Positions 1 to 10,012 of a stretch of DNA of 64,000 nt are shown piece by piece. The notes under the pieces were generated by a model. That model ran no database searches. It was not told where the DNA came from and was given only the letters and a program-made list of their open reading frames with translations. Within the stretch, counting starts at the first letter, position 1. Every line of letters begins with the position of its first letter. The position numbers and the translations under genes were made by a program. The stretch lies in the NCBI GenBank assembly GCA_964036045.1, contig OZ038386.1, positions 18,860,398 to 18,924,397 on the forward strand. The letters run 5' to 3'. This stretch comes from Eutreptiella sp. 'Long Island Sound 2002' (Eukaryota > Euglenozoa > Euglenophyceae > Eutreptiales > Eutreptiaceae).

Positions 1-83
1 CGGGTGTCAAGTGACTAGGTGAGCCGCCAGCAAGTCGGGGAAGCGCCAATACACATGGGCGGAAAACCCCCACCCAAAAGAAA
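1..83. other. Left flank of E1
   Basis: This short stretch precedes the E1 target duplication (CTCA at 84-87). I see no gene or recognisable repeat in it. Confidence 0.5.
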
Positions 84-87
84 CTCA

Positions 88-2454
88 TAAAGAAGGTCCC
101 TACCAGGACCGGCCCCCGCTGTGCCCCTTCCGCCTGTTACCCCTGCTGATTTACTCCGGATCAACGATTGCATTTCTCAAAATCCTCAAAGTCCAGGGTC
201 CAAAATCCAAAAATATAGAAAATGTAATCCTCCTTCAACCCTGAACAGCAACCAGATCCCACAAATACAGCAATAGCCCAATTCACAATCCAAATCAGGC
301 TGCGGGCTTCCGTTCAGCACACCGGTCGTCTCACGGTGGCGGGCATATACAAGAATTGCACCAAAGAGGAAAGCCCTGAAATTGGCATATGAACACAAAT
401 AAGGCAAAGTTGGGGAAAGAGGTAAACATACACATTCGCAACCATAAACCCCTCATTCCCTGGACTCAAGACCTTTCCTTGACTCACCAACATATTGCCC
501 TGAACCAGGTCAAATGAGATGGCTGAATGCCGTGTGTCACAAGTCAATACACAAACCCCAAATATGTGTTCACTCCCAAGCCTATATATCCTAGCCCAAT
601 AGGGGAGGTGGCGTGTCATGGCCTAGAGTGGCACTCAGGACCATGCCCTACCCTGACATAACCTTGGTTGGACTTGGAGTCGAATGGGCTTGGAGATATG
701 CCACATGAGTTTGAACTCATAACATGCCAAGAAACTGCCAATTCACACCATATTGGCCATATATCAAATATATGCTCAAAATTGAAGGTACCACTTATCC
801 GAAGGCTCAAAGCATGCATGGAATCGAAGTCTAGTATTCATGGAGGATAGAGACCAAAGGTCAATGCCCATGTACATCCCACCTTTAACCTCGAAACCCC
901 TTCGGATATGGGCGCCACGCACTGCCCAAGTCAGCCCATGATCTTCAGACCAATTCTTGTGATCCTTCGTGCGCCAAGCCAAATGGAGTACGCAATCCGG
1001 CATATGGTGGTGTTCAACTCCAAAGCATATGCCAACATATGAACAACATACCATGGTTCGACTCTCCAAAGGCTTCTTGCTGTTTGCCGACCAGGTAAGT
1101 ACACAAAATGCAAAAATGAGCAAAAATTGAGGTCAAAAACATGAAAATATGTCCAAATACAAAGTTGTCATGATAGTATATCTCTATGCTCACCCATGAT
1201 ATCCGCTCATGGTTCAATACACAAATGATTGGAACCATTTGCGAACAATTCCCCCACTTGGATCCCCAATCGGGCGCATGGAGATACCTTCGCCACTCGT
1301 ATCTACATGCCCCATGAAAATGGGAGTGCACTCATGGATCTCCTTGCCAAACATACCATGAGCAATACATATGCGGTAGACTTAGTCTAGCGCTTTGAAT
1401 TCCACAATTGGAACATGGGCAAAGCCCTTGTCACGTGTGGCTCCCCATCTCTTCGGCCACACGAAGATATATAACATGGGCGTGAGCATATCAAGACATA
1501 TACCATGCATATAACACATACCCTCAAAATGTGGCTCCCACCACGATATGCCATGTCCCTCCATGGTCATAACTTTACGTTAAAAATACGTGGGAACCCA
1601 AGGAAAGTATCTATGCAACCCCAACACTCATGCGGCACAGTCGAAAGTCGCATTAAAATATTCGGTTGCACGGTCCAAGAGTTATATATCACTTTATACC
1701 CTCTTGACCCTTTTCCCTTCCTACACCGGGCATGTGTGCGCACCAAAGGCGTTTCATGCTTCCTAAATTAACTTGAGACTAAGGCGCTTGCAACCCAACC
1801 TTCCTGATTCTCTTTCCTCACACTCGCGCGTAGATATGGCCCTTCAAAGTGGTCCCACGATTCACTTGTGTTTCCCTTATATCTCCAAGTCAAATGGGTG
1901 GCAAGTATAAGGGAAACCTGATTCGGGCATAGGGAAAGGAGTATGACCACTCGAAGAAGACAAAATCAAGTGCGGCGATGTCGAAGTCGAAAATCCGATT
2001 TCGACATCGCGAAAAATTCAGATTAAAATTTCGAGTGCTTATTTAGAAAATTGCGGAAGCAACGAACCCTTTACAGATGAAATCTGACCCTTCATCGGGG
2101 TTTCCGCCAAAATATCTGGAAATAACAGTTAACCAATCGGTTAACGCAAAATCGCGAGCCAACTGACGGTCGCCGATACATTGACCATCAGAACGAAAGG
2201 CTTAAAAATTACGGAAACATTATGATAAAAAAACCCTGTTGATTCCTGATATTCCAATATATAAATCTCCGCTGGCGGCGCCTCGGTACTGAATATGGCC
2301 GCTCATAGCCGGAATGGCCAAACGTATCACACTATCACATCGGGTTAGGTCAGGTGGATGGGAGAGTATGATATCAGCCAATGGCGGCTTGCGGGCACAT
2401 AGATACACACCCCAAGCGACCCCAAGATGGCCACGGGGGTCCGAACCGGCTTCA
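88..2454 (-). repeat. E1 3' LTR
   Basis: This 2,367 bp repeat is nearly identical to 21710-24077. It is unusually long for a Ty3/gypsy LTR and has no convincing gene of its own. On the minus strand its last 86 bases carry the ATG and first codons of gag, as in the 5' copy. The sequence is rich in CATATG and related ATATG words and contains one perfect hairpin (1975-2010). Confidence 0.93.
1975..2010. other. Perfect 11 bp hairpin in the E1 LTR
   Basis: GCGATGTCGAA and TTCGACATCGC form an 11 bp perfect stem around a 14-base spacer. The stem is unchanged in the other LTR (23598-23633), where one spacer base differs. It could be an RNA structure in the transcript leader or a protein-binding palindrome; the sequence does not decide. 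Confidence 0.6.
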
Positions 2455-2465
2455 CCCCCCTTCTC
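2455..2465 (-). other. E1 polypurine tract
   Basis: On the minus strand the tract reads GAGAAGGGGGG directly before the LTR start TGAAGCC, the expected place for the plus-strand primer of reverse transcription. Confidence 0.8.
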
Positions 2466-2919
2466 AGAGCGTTGTTACCGCTCGGAAGTCATTGAAGAGA
2501 GGACGGGAGGACCCCAATGGGCTCCAACCCCCCCCTCCATGTCCCAAGGACACATGGAGGCCCCACACACGGCGTAGGCGTCCCCCATGCCCCAAGGGAG
2601 GGCTGAGGACACTGATACTCAGCGCCCTACGCCATATCCGGTCTCCTCTTGATCTACAACATGGACCAAGGGGATCAAAGATAGAGAAACGTCGTCGGTC
2701 GACCTAAATAATTATACCACAATGAAATATATATGTGGAGATCGAGTGAAGGGGGTATATGGCCAATCAAGGCCGAAAAATCCCCGGATGAACGCCCTCA
2801 CTTGTCTCCCAAGCACAGAAACAAACAAAAATGCCAAGGGGAATCCATTACGGTGCTACTGCAGCCACCAAATGGACCAATACGTCCTTGACATCCAAAG
2901 AAATATTCTTTTTCTTCAG
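2466..2919 (-). other. E1 3' untranslated interior
   Basis: About 450 bp lie between the pol stop and the polypurine tract. I see no gene here. Confidence 0.6.
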
Positions 2920-5900
2920 TTAGTCCATCCAGACCGTGGTGTACCTCGGCACAAAACTGCTCGGAGGCTCCCACGAATCTCTGGACGCGGCGAATCCCTT
3001 CCAACGGACTTTATAAAGCCTCCCCCCAGGCGTCCCCGGGTCCGGCTTGTCCGCCAGGATTCTCTCGGCGGTGAAGTCGTCGTCCTCACCCTCGTCGTCT
3101 GAGTCCACATCGCCGGCCGTGAACTCGAAGGTGACGGGACGTCCGCTGGGGTCTGGTGCTCGAGGACGAAGCTGGGTATGGTCGCGGTCCAGGATCTTGT
3201 TATCCCCCACACGAACCGCATACACGTCCTGCCCGACCTTCCGCACGATTACCCCCAGCACATACCAAGATGCCTGCCGGTGCCTGGACAGGACATCCTT
3301 GTGGTGCCGCTCCACCCACACGGTGTCTTGGAGAGCATATTTCTGGACTTTTCCCTGCTTGAAGTACTTGGCCCTCTTGTCGTGCTCGTCCTGTAGTGCC
3401 TTGCACACCTTGGCCGCCGTGTCGTCCGCCTCAGCCATCATGGCGTTCGCATCTCGGGCCACTTTGCCATGGTTCAACCACGGGAGAGTGCGTGACACTC
3501 GATCCCGCAGGAACAGGATGCGATGGGGCGACAGTCCAGTGGGTCCCGGAAGGTCGTGATACGCTTGGAGTACTCTCCACAGCGAATTATACCAATTCCG
3601 GCCCGGTTCGTCAATGTGCAGCTGGCGGAACTTCTCGAACATCTGCCGCCCGGCCACCTCAGCCCGGCCATTCGACCGGCTGTGGTATGCCACGGTCTTG
3701 GCGTGCCGAATCCCCATGTGCTTGCACATCGTCTTGAACCACGTCCCCACGAATTGACTGCCCCGATCGCTGCAGATGACAGCTGGGACATCAAAAATCG
3801 TCAGCCAATGCCTGATCATGGCATTAGCGACGGTCTTGGCCTGCAGCCCCACTCCATGCTTGTCCTTCTTGTACTTCTTCTTGGACTTCTTGCCCGGGAC
3901 CGCCACAATATATCCGCTGTGCCTGTCCACCGCCAGGATGACACAGTCGTAGGTCTCTCCGTCCACGGTGACCTCAGGCATGGCGAACACATCCATGGCC
4001 ACGGACCGCATAGGGGCTTCCGGTATAGCCGTGTACACCGGGTTGCCAGCCGTGGAGTGGTTGGGGCTCTTCGTGGCCCGACACACGGCGCAGTCGCTGC
4101 AGTACTTGTCCAGGAGGGCGTAGTACCCCGGTGGGAACTTGAAGCGCCACTCCAGGTCCTGCTGCATCTTGTCCCGACCAGGATGCATGAGCTGGGCGTT
4201 GTGCCAGTGGTCAATGAGCTCCTCCATTCGATTCTCTGGGACCAATAGCTTGTCCTTGAGGAACAGTTTGTCTCCATTCTCGGTCAAACCCTCAGGCCAT
4301 TCGTCGTCCGACGGGGCGCTCACGGCATTCCAGTACTTGCTCCAGTGGTCGGATGCCGCATAGTCATCCGACCAGTCCTCCGTGAGCACCGACCTGACTA
4401 GCTCTACAGGGGCCACCATCCATTGCTCGAGGGTTTCCTCTCGAATAGCTTGGACGCGGGCACCCCGGAACTTGGCCAGGTCCGTACGATTCGCCATCAC
4501 CACAAAGCACTTGACCCCCTCTTGCTCCATGGCCTTCTCCATCTCGATGATGCGCTTGGCCTCCTCGGTTTCCTCGGCGTCCCCATGGCTGGATATGTCC
4601 ATACAAGCCTTGCCCGCGGGGTAGGCCCATCGACCGAGGCAATCTGCCACAGTGTTGTCCTTCCCCGGGACGTATACGACGCTGAGGTCGAACTTGGCGA
4701 ACGTCTCATGCCATCGGGCCCTCCTTGCCGCCGGTCCCGAGGGGGTGTCGACGTGCTCCTTGTGCCAGCTCTGCAAGGACTGATGGTCCGTGCAAACCAC
4801 CACCGGTTGCAATCCGATGTGGCCAGAACACTTCCTGAGCGCACAAACAATGGCGTACGTCTCCTTCTCCCTCGCGGTCCAGGTGCGGCGTTGGCCCTCG
4901 GCCAGGATCCGACTCCAGAACGCCACGGGTACATGTGACCCGTCGTCCCGGATCTGCTCGAGGACTGCCCCTACAGCATAGTCCGGGGCGTCCGTCCGTA
5001 GCACGAATCCCTTGTCCGGGTCCACCAAGAATAGTCCCAACTGCCCCAAGAGTCGCTCCTTCAGGCGGTTGAACGCATCTTCAGCCTCAGGGGTCCAGGC
5101 AAGCTTCTTCTTGCTCCCCTTCCGGCCATCGAACTTGCCCACTTGCAGCATCTTGTGCAGCGGCCCCGAGAGTTCTGCATACATCCGGACATAGCCCGAA
5201 TAGTAGTTGCAGAACCCCATGAAGGACCGGAGTTCGCTGATGGTCTGGGGCTTCTTCCAGTGGTGCAGGGACGCCAGCTTCCCAGGCATGGGACGGCGTT
5301 GCCCGTGACCAACCACGTGACCCGCGAACTCCACTTCCTTCACGAAGAGTGAGGCTTTGGTGGGCTTGCACACCATGTTGTTCTTGTCCAGCTCGCTGAG
5401 CACTCGGCGCAGATCCTTCTCATGCGCGTCGATGAGCTCGTCCTCAGTCATGTTCTCCGTTCCGGACCCGATGATGATGTCATCCACGAAGGGATCGGCA
5501 CAGTCCCGGACAGGACCGAGTAGGTCCTCCATCATGCGCTGGAAAGCGGCATTGCCATTCTTGGCGCCCATAGGCACCACTTTCCACTGCATGGGCCCCA
5601 GCAGCGTCGACATCGCTGTGCAGGGCCTGCAGTCCGGGTGTAGCGGCATCTGGTGATAGCCGTGTTTCAGGTCTAACACCGTGAAAATCCGCTTTTTCTG
5701 TTGCTTTTGGAGGATGGAGTCGATCAGGGGAAGCGAGTACGAGTCGTGCTCGGTCTGCTCGTTCAAACCTCTGTAATCAACCACCAATCTCCACTCGCCC
5801 TTCTCCTTCTTGGGCACAATGAAGGCTGGGCTGGCCCACTCACTGTCGGAGGGTTCGATCCATCCTCGCTCAATGAACTCGGCCAACAGCTTCTTCATGG

Positions 5901-7914
5901 CCTCGGCCCGATCGCCCTGAAATTGGTACTCCCGATGACGATAGATCTTCGGGTTCGGTTTCAGCTTGATCTTCGCTGTACCAAACCTCCCACGATCTGG
6001 AGGGTTCTTGTTGGCGACGCCACTGAATAGCCGCGGATAGGCCTTGATCAGCCTCTCCTTCAGCTCGGCGACCTTCGGGTTCTCCTGGGCCTCTTCAGCC
6101 GCTTGCTTTGGTATAGATACAACCGACCGCACTGCGGTATAGGCCTCTTCTGGGTCCGAGTCCGACTTCTCCTCGTCCGATATGCCGTCTTCATCGTCCT
6201 GGGGAGCTCTTCCCACCAATAATCTTCGGAAATTTGCGGCATCGGGCTGGTGACTGTCGCTATCGGCACCCATTCTTGGAAAATCCCATGTTGGTGGGTC
6301 CGACCCAACCGGACCATCGTAGTTGTCCGCGATGTGATCCATGACCCTCGCCACGAACTCGTCCTTCTCGTACTTGCCGGTGACCAACATCTTGTCATCC
6401 CACCAATGCGGAGATGTGACCATGGCCCGCCTCTTCTTGGCTGCCACACGGTCGTGCATCCCCATTCGCATGTAGTTGACGACGTTGTCGATCTCGGCGT
6501 GGGACAGGACGTCAATGCCATCAATTGGCTGATCCGTCCCCTCCTTGGGCTCAAACATGACCTTCGTGGGCACCGCCTCCACCCTACGGATGAATGCTTC
6601 ATCACCCGTGGGCCGGGCTTGCGCCCCATCCACCAGGAAAGCCTTGGTACCCCACGCTTGACCCGGGGAGGGCATTGATACACCCTTGGCGTCGATGAAC
6701 AACTCCTCCTCTGGCCCGAATGACATCTCGTTCAGGGTGATGGAGTCCAGCATCGACTTGAGACCCTCAAGCGGACATGGGGTGGATCCTATGCCGGTTA
6801 TGACCAGGATCCCCTTCGCCCTATCCGCGACGATCTTCTCCACCGTACGTCTGGTATTGTCCAGGGAGCCATGCCAATACATGGGCCCCCACTCCTTCAA
6901 ACCCCAATGCCTGTGCCAGGCTGAGTCTCCTCGATGCCAATGCCTCCTACACTTCCGCAGAAGCGGGGCATCCCGGGAAGCGAAGACGTCCGTCTCGGGC
7001 GCTTCGGCTCCCAGCGTCTGGATCATCCTGTCATACACCTGTGGCGCCATTCCATACTCCGTGAGCTGAACTCCGCGGTCTCCTCTGGACTTGGCACCCA
7101 CAGCTTGCACCGCTCGGACGATCCGATCCTCTTCCTCAGCATTCCATTGGGATGATCCGCATGCATAGTCCGTGGACAGCCATGTTAGGCATTCATCATC
7201 CTCCCGGACCAGCGTTGCACGATGGGGAAGGCCTCCAATGGCATCTGCCACCATGAAGTCATACCCCATGATCATATCCCAATCGGTAATGTCGGCCACA
7301 TAGAAGTTCCCCGATAGAGTGCTTCTCTTCGCCTGATCAGGGCGGTTCAAGCGCTCATGCTCCCAGAATTGCATACTGATGGTGGCCTCATGGGTGCCGC
7401 CACCCATGATCTCTCCGTTGGCGACCTTCAGGCGGACCGGTCTCCGGCTGGGCTGCAGGAGTTCCTCCTTGAACAACCCTCTCCGGACCAGGCTCACCTG
7501 GGCACCCGTATCCACTAACACATCCACCACCTTCTCCTCTCGTCCACACCGTACTCGCACTTTCAAGTGCAACTGCCGCTCGTCGCCATGCGATGTATGG
7601 ACGACTCTCACGGCATGCAACTCTAGCACGTCCGGGTGCATCAGGACTTCAAGGGTATGGTCACGGATGGTGTAGATCTTGGGTTGGTCCTGCCCGTCCA
7701 CGGGGCTCTCCGTGGTCGCTCCTTCCTTCTTGCCATGTCCCGTACCCACATGTACTTCCCTTGGCAGGGCGCTCCAGGGGTTGGGAGTGGCGAAACTCAG
7801 TGGTTTTGGATCTTCCGGAGCCTTCTTCGGCACCCGATGTGCCTTTGCTTTCTCAGGGATTCCACTGATTTTCGGGAGAGAGACCTCCGAGGTCCCCTTC
7901 CCGTGGGGGCTCCT
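2920..7914 (-). CDS. pol: E1 pol polyprotein (PR, Dam-like domain, RT, RNase H, IN, chromodomain)
   Basis: The frame is open for 1,664 codons from the codon after the gag UAG to a TAA. No ATG opens it, so it is most likely made as a Gag-Pol fusion by readthrough. Counting from that codon: the retropepsin active site is LVDTGAQ near residue 135. A degenerate methyltransferase-like region (DVFAS, later FLVDG) lies between PR and RT. RT has DLKHGYHQ and the catalytic FVDD at about 809. RNase H has RTDAP (Asp about 975). Integrase has an HHCC zinc module ending CSDC-x2-C (about 1270) and Asp, Asp (CSDRGSQF) and Glu (GRAEVAG) near 1310, 1383 and 1417. A chromodomain (YKVRWKGF, then SWEP) ends the protein. 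I see no lesions. In RT the usual YxDD tyrosine is phenylalanine. Confidence 0.92.
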   Translation of the reverse strand, partial: RSPHGKGTSEVSLPKISGIPEKAKAHRVPKKAPEDPKPLSFATPNPWSALPREVHVGTGHGKKEGATTESPVDGQDQPKIYTIRDHTLEVLMHPDVLELHAVRVVHTSHGDERQLHLKVRVRCGREEKVVDVLVDTGAQVSLVRRGLFKEELLQPSRRPVRLKVANGEIMGGGTHEATISMQFWEHERLNRPDQAKRSTLSGNFYVADITDWDMIMGYDFMVADAIGGLPHRATLVREDDECLTWLSTDYACGSSQWNAEEEDRIVRAVQAVGAKSRGDRGVQLTEYGMAPQVYDRMIQTLGAEAPETDVFASRDAPLLRKCRRHWHRGDSAWHRHWGLKEWGPMYWHGSLDNTRRTVEKIVADRAKGILVITGIGSTPCPLEGLKSMLDSITLNEMSFGPEEELFIDAKGVSMPSPGQAWGTKAFLVDGAQARPTGDEAFIRRVEAVPTKVMFEPKEGTDQPIDGIDVLSHAEIDNVVNYMRMGMHDRVAAKKRRAMVTSPHWWDDKMLVTGKYEKDEFVARVMDHIADNYDGPVGSDPPTWDFPRMGADSDSHQPDAANFRRLLVGRAPQDDEDGISDEEKSDSDPEEAYTAVRSVVSIPKQAAEEAQENPKVAELKERLIKAYPRLFSGVANKNPPDRGRFGTAKIKLKPNPKIYRHREYQFQGDRAEAMKKLLAEFIERGWIEPSDSEWASPAFIVPKKEKGEWRLVVDYRGLNEQTEHDSYSLPLIDSILQKQQKKRIFTVLDLKHGYHQMPLHPDCRPCTAMSTLLGPMQWKVVPMGAKNGNAAFQRMMEDLLGPVRDCADPFVDDIIIGSGTENMTEDELIDAHEKDLRRVLSELDKNNMVCKPTKASLFVKEVEFAGHVVGHGQRRPMPGKLASLHHWKKPQTISELRSFMGFCNYYSGYVRMYAELSGPLHKMLQVGKFDGRKGSKKKLAWTPEAEDAFNRLKERLLGQLGLFLVDPDKGFVLRTDAPDYAVGAVLEQIRDDGSHVPVAFWSRILAEGQRRTWTAREKETYAIVCALRKCSGHIGLQPVVVCTDHQSLQSWHKEHVDTPSGPAARRARWHETFAKFDLSVVYVPGKDNTVADCLGRWAYPAGKACMDISSHGDAEETEEAKRIIEMEKAMEQEGVKCFVVMANRTDLAKFRGARVQAIREETLEQWMVAPVELVRSVLTEDWSDDYAASDHWSKYWNAVSAPSDDEWPEGLTENGDKLFLKDKLLVPENRMEELIDHWHNAQLMHPGRDKMQQDLEWRFKFPPGYYALLDKYCSDCAVCRATKSPNHSTAGNPVYTAIPEAPMRSVAMDVFAMPEVTVDGETYDCVILAVDRHSGYIVAVPGKKSKKKYKKDKHGVGLQAKTVANAMIRHWLTIFDVPAVICSDRGSQFVGTWFKTMCKHMGIRHAKTVAYHSRSNGRAEVAGRQMFEKFRQLHIDEPGRNWYNSLWRVLQAYHDLPGPTGLSPHRILFLRDRVSRTLPWLNHGKVARDANAMMAEADDTAAKVCKALQDEHDKRAKYFKQGKVQKYALQDTVWVERHHKDVLSRHRQASWYVLGVIVRKVGQDVYAVRVGDNKILDRDHTQLRPRAPDPSGRPVTFEFTAGDVDSDDEGEDDDFTAERILADKPDPGTPGGRLYKVRWKGFAASRDSWEPPSSFVPRYTTVWMD

Positions 7915-9465
7915 CTAGACTTGACTTCCCGCAGCCCCTTCCGGCTGCGATCCGCCAGGACTTTGTCCACCACGTTGCTGGGCTTTGAGTTCCTCCAACG
8001 ACCTCAACATGTCCTCAGCAACTTCCTCGATCGACCTCACTCGTCGGTCTTGGCCAGGTCCACCACCATAGCCTCTTCCTCCGCCTTTTCCTTGGCCTTT
8101 GCCTTGGCCTTTTCCACCGTCTCCGCCGTTCGCCTTCCAATCGGAAATCCGCTGCTCCTTGGGCTCCTTCTCGGGGTGGGCGGCGAAGTAGGCCTTCTTG
8201 TCCGCCTCATACACCTTGCACTGACGGTGGTCATGTGCATGGTTGTTTCCCTTGCCATAACAGACCCAGCACCCGTCGTGCTGAGACCTGTACTCCCGGA
8301 ACGAGAGCGGTGGGTTCCCGATCCTCCTTGTCGCTCTGCTCTTATTGGGTCCCACCTGGCTCCATCTGGACCGATCCTGCCCATGGTTCCTCACGTTGTG
8401 CGCCACAAACGCGAAGAAGTGGGCCTCCTCATGATCCTCCCGGGACCCGGTCCAGTGGTCTTGGCCACTTCCACTACCATCCTCCGCGGAGCTGGCCGTG
8501 TCCTCCTGGATCTCCCGATGATGGCGGTCTTCTCGGTGGCCTCGTTGTCCATGACCATGTCGATCCTGCACGTGGGCCTCGTTCTTCGCATTGAGCTTCA
8601 ACTCCACCGTGATGTACTTCACGATCTCGTCAAGGCTCATGCGGGCGAAGATGATTTGCATCCTCAGCGGCTCCCCGCGCCTCCACTCCAAGTTGTTGAG
8701 GCGCAGCAACCTTTGCCCCATGGAGTCTCCAAACACCTCCACGTACACGGCGTTCTTCAGTCCCAACATCCAGTTGGGTTCGCCCAGGTTCCTCCTGAAG
8801 AACTCCATGATACCCGCATGGGTATCCTCCACCGCCATGATCCTTACCGCCACCCGCTTCTTGGCGCGCTTCTTCTCCTCGTCCTCCACCCGCCTCTTCC
8901 AGTTGCCGGGGAGGACGTCCTTCAGCAGGTGGCGGATCTCACTGGCCTCGTTCCAGTCTTCCACCAGCTTGAGGCATCTGCGGTACTTCCGCAGATACCG
9001 GTTCCACTCCCGGACCCGCAACTCACCGCGGTCCAGCGGCAGCGGGATGGACCACAAGTCCTCTAGCTTCTGGTTCGGAGCGTCCACCCGCTCCTCATCC
9101 TCCAACCACTGGAGGCAGGCCTGCTCCGTACGGATCAGTCCTTCCCGGATCTGATCCCGCAGCTCCTCCTTCAGGTCCTGCGCCAGCCGGTGTGGGAATG
9201 TCCGGCATACCCACTTGTCCCGCGGCGCTCCCCGCATCTCGCCGAGGACCTCCTCGGCGAAGTCCTCCCAATCCAGGATGAAGTCATCCAGGTTGGAGGG
9301 GTTGCCATCGTAGTAGGGGATTTTGATTCCCCTGAGGTCGTCAATCCTGATGGCGTCTCCGACGTCTCCAGCCACCACTCCACCGAGACGGATACCACCT
9401 GTGGCCGGGGGGTGTGAGTACACTCCCCGTACATCCCTCTCCTCCATGGAGTGCGGTCCAGTTGG
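7915..9465 (-). CDS. gag: E1 gag, C-terminal half (capsid and zinc-knuckle part)
   Basis: This is the second half of E1 gag, cut off from the first half by E2. It holds 516 codons and ends with TAG at 7915-7917, followed without a frame change by pol. It carries a capsid-like helical region starting near IKIPYYDGNP, matching the Retrotrans_gag pattern (E2 has PKYNGNP at the same place). A Cys/His cluster follows (CWVC, then HAHDHRQC), a non-standard zinc knuckle, and then a Gly/Lys-rich basic tail that should bind RNA. Joining this half to 20236-21795 across one TSD copy keeps the frame, giving a Gag of about 1,036 residues. An ATG at 9627 lies inside the E2 LTR and is not the original start. 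Confidence 0.85.
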   Translation of the reverse strand, partial: PTGPHSMEERDVRGVYSHPPATGGIRLGGVVAGDVGDAIRIDDLRGIKIPYYDGNPSNLDDFILDWEDFAEEVLGEMRGAPRDKWVCRTFPHRLAQDLKEELRDQIREGLIRTEQACLQWLEDEERVDAPNQKLEDLWSIPLPLDRGELRVREWNRYLRKYRRCLKLVEDWNEASEIRHLLKDVLPGNWKRRVEDEEKKRAKKRVAVRIMAVEDTHAGIMEFFRRNLGEPNWMLGLKNAVYVEVFGDSMGQRLLRLNNLEWRRGEPLRMQIIFARMSLDEIVKYITVELKLNAKNEAHVQDRHGHGQRGHREDRHHREIQEDTASSAEDGSGSGQDHWTGSREDHEEAHFFAFVAHNVRNHGQDRSRWSQVGPNKSRATRRIGNPPLSFREYRSQHDGCWVCYGKGNNHAHDHRQCKVYEADKKAYFAAHPEKEPKEQRISDWKANGGDGGKGQGKGQGKGGGRGYGGGPGQDRRVRSIEEVAEDMLRSLEELKAQQRGGQSPGGSQPEGAAGSQV

Positions 9466-9470
9466 GCCTG

Positions 9471-10002
9471 TGAAAGTGCTGCCCTGGGTCGTTGTGGGTG
9501 CCGGAGGGCTCGGGGCCGGCAAGACCAGTGGGGCAGGCACGCGAGGAGTCTTCCTGGATGTTGTTATTGGGGGTAGAACCGGAGACACGGACACCAACGG
9601 AGGCGAGAGCAGCGACAACAGAAGCAAGGTCCATGCTGATTGTGGTCCGGCAGAAAATCCCAGTCTGTGAAGAAAATTGAGGGGAATTATTCTAAATACA
9701 TCTGAGTGTCCAAAACTGTCTGAAAGAATTTAAATAATCCATTTATGTAAAATTGTCTGGCCGATCTGGCCCGCGAGCGCGCGTCAGCGGCAAATGGCGA
9801 TTCCAGCTAAAATAGCGGAACGCGGCGGATTTACGGGAAATGGACCGCGGAATCAAATCCGGCATATCAGAAATATATAGGAAATATCCTGTGACTGAGC
9901 TGCGAGGCGGCAATTCCGCCGAAGCAAAGAAAATGACCAAAATGTAGCCAATCTGGGCAGAATGTCTGAAAATCTGAACAGATGGGGCTAGCCGCACTTA
10001 CA
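9471..10002 (-). repeat. E2 3' LTR
   Basis: This 532 bp LTR matches 19704-20235 except at two seen positions and also matches 63215-63746. In minus orientation it starts TGTAAGTGCGG and ends CACTTTCA. It contains the first 55 codons of gag, which in this copy are displaced from the rest of the gene. Confidence 0.95.
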
Positions 10003-10012
10003 CTCCCCCTCC
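10003..10012 (-). other. E2 polypurine tract
   Basis: On the minus strand GGAGGGGGAG directly precedes the LTR start TGTAAGTG. The same tract follows the E3 LTR at 63747. Confidence 0.85.

Noticed and set aside
7636-9066. 476-codon plus-strand ORF
   Set aside because: It lies antisense to E1 gag and pol, has no domain and follows from the GC-rich codon pattern of the real minus-strand genes.
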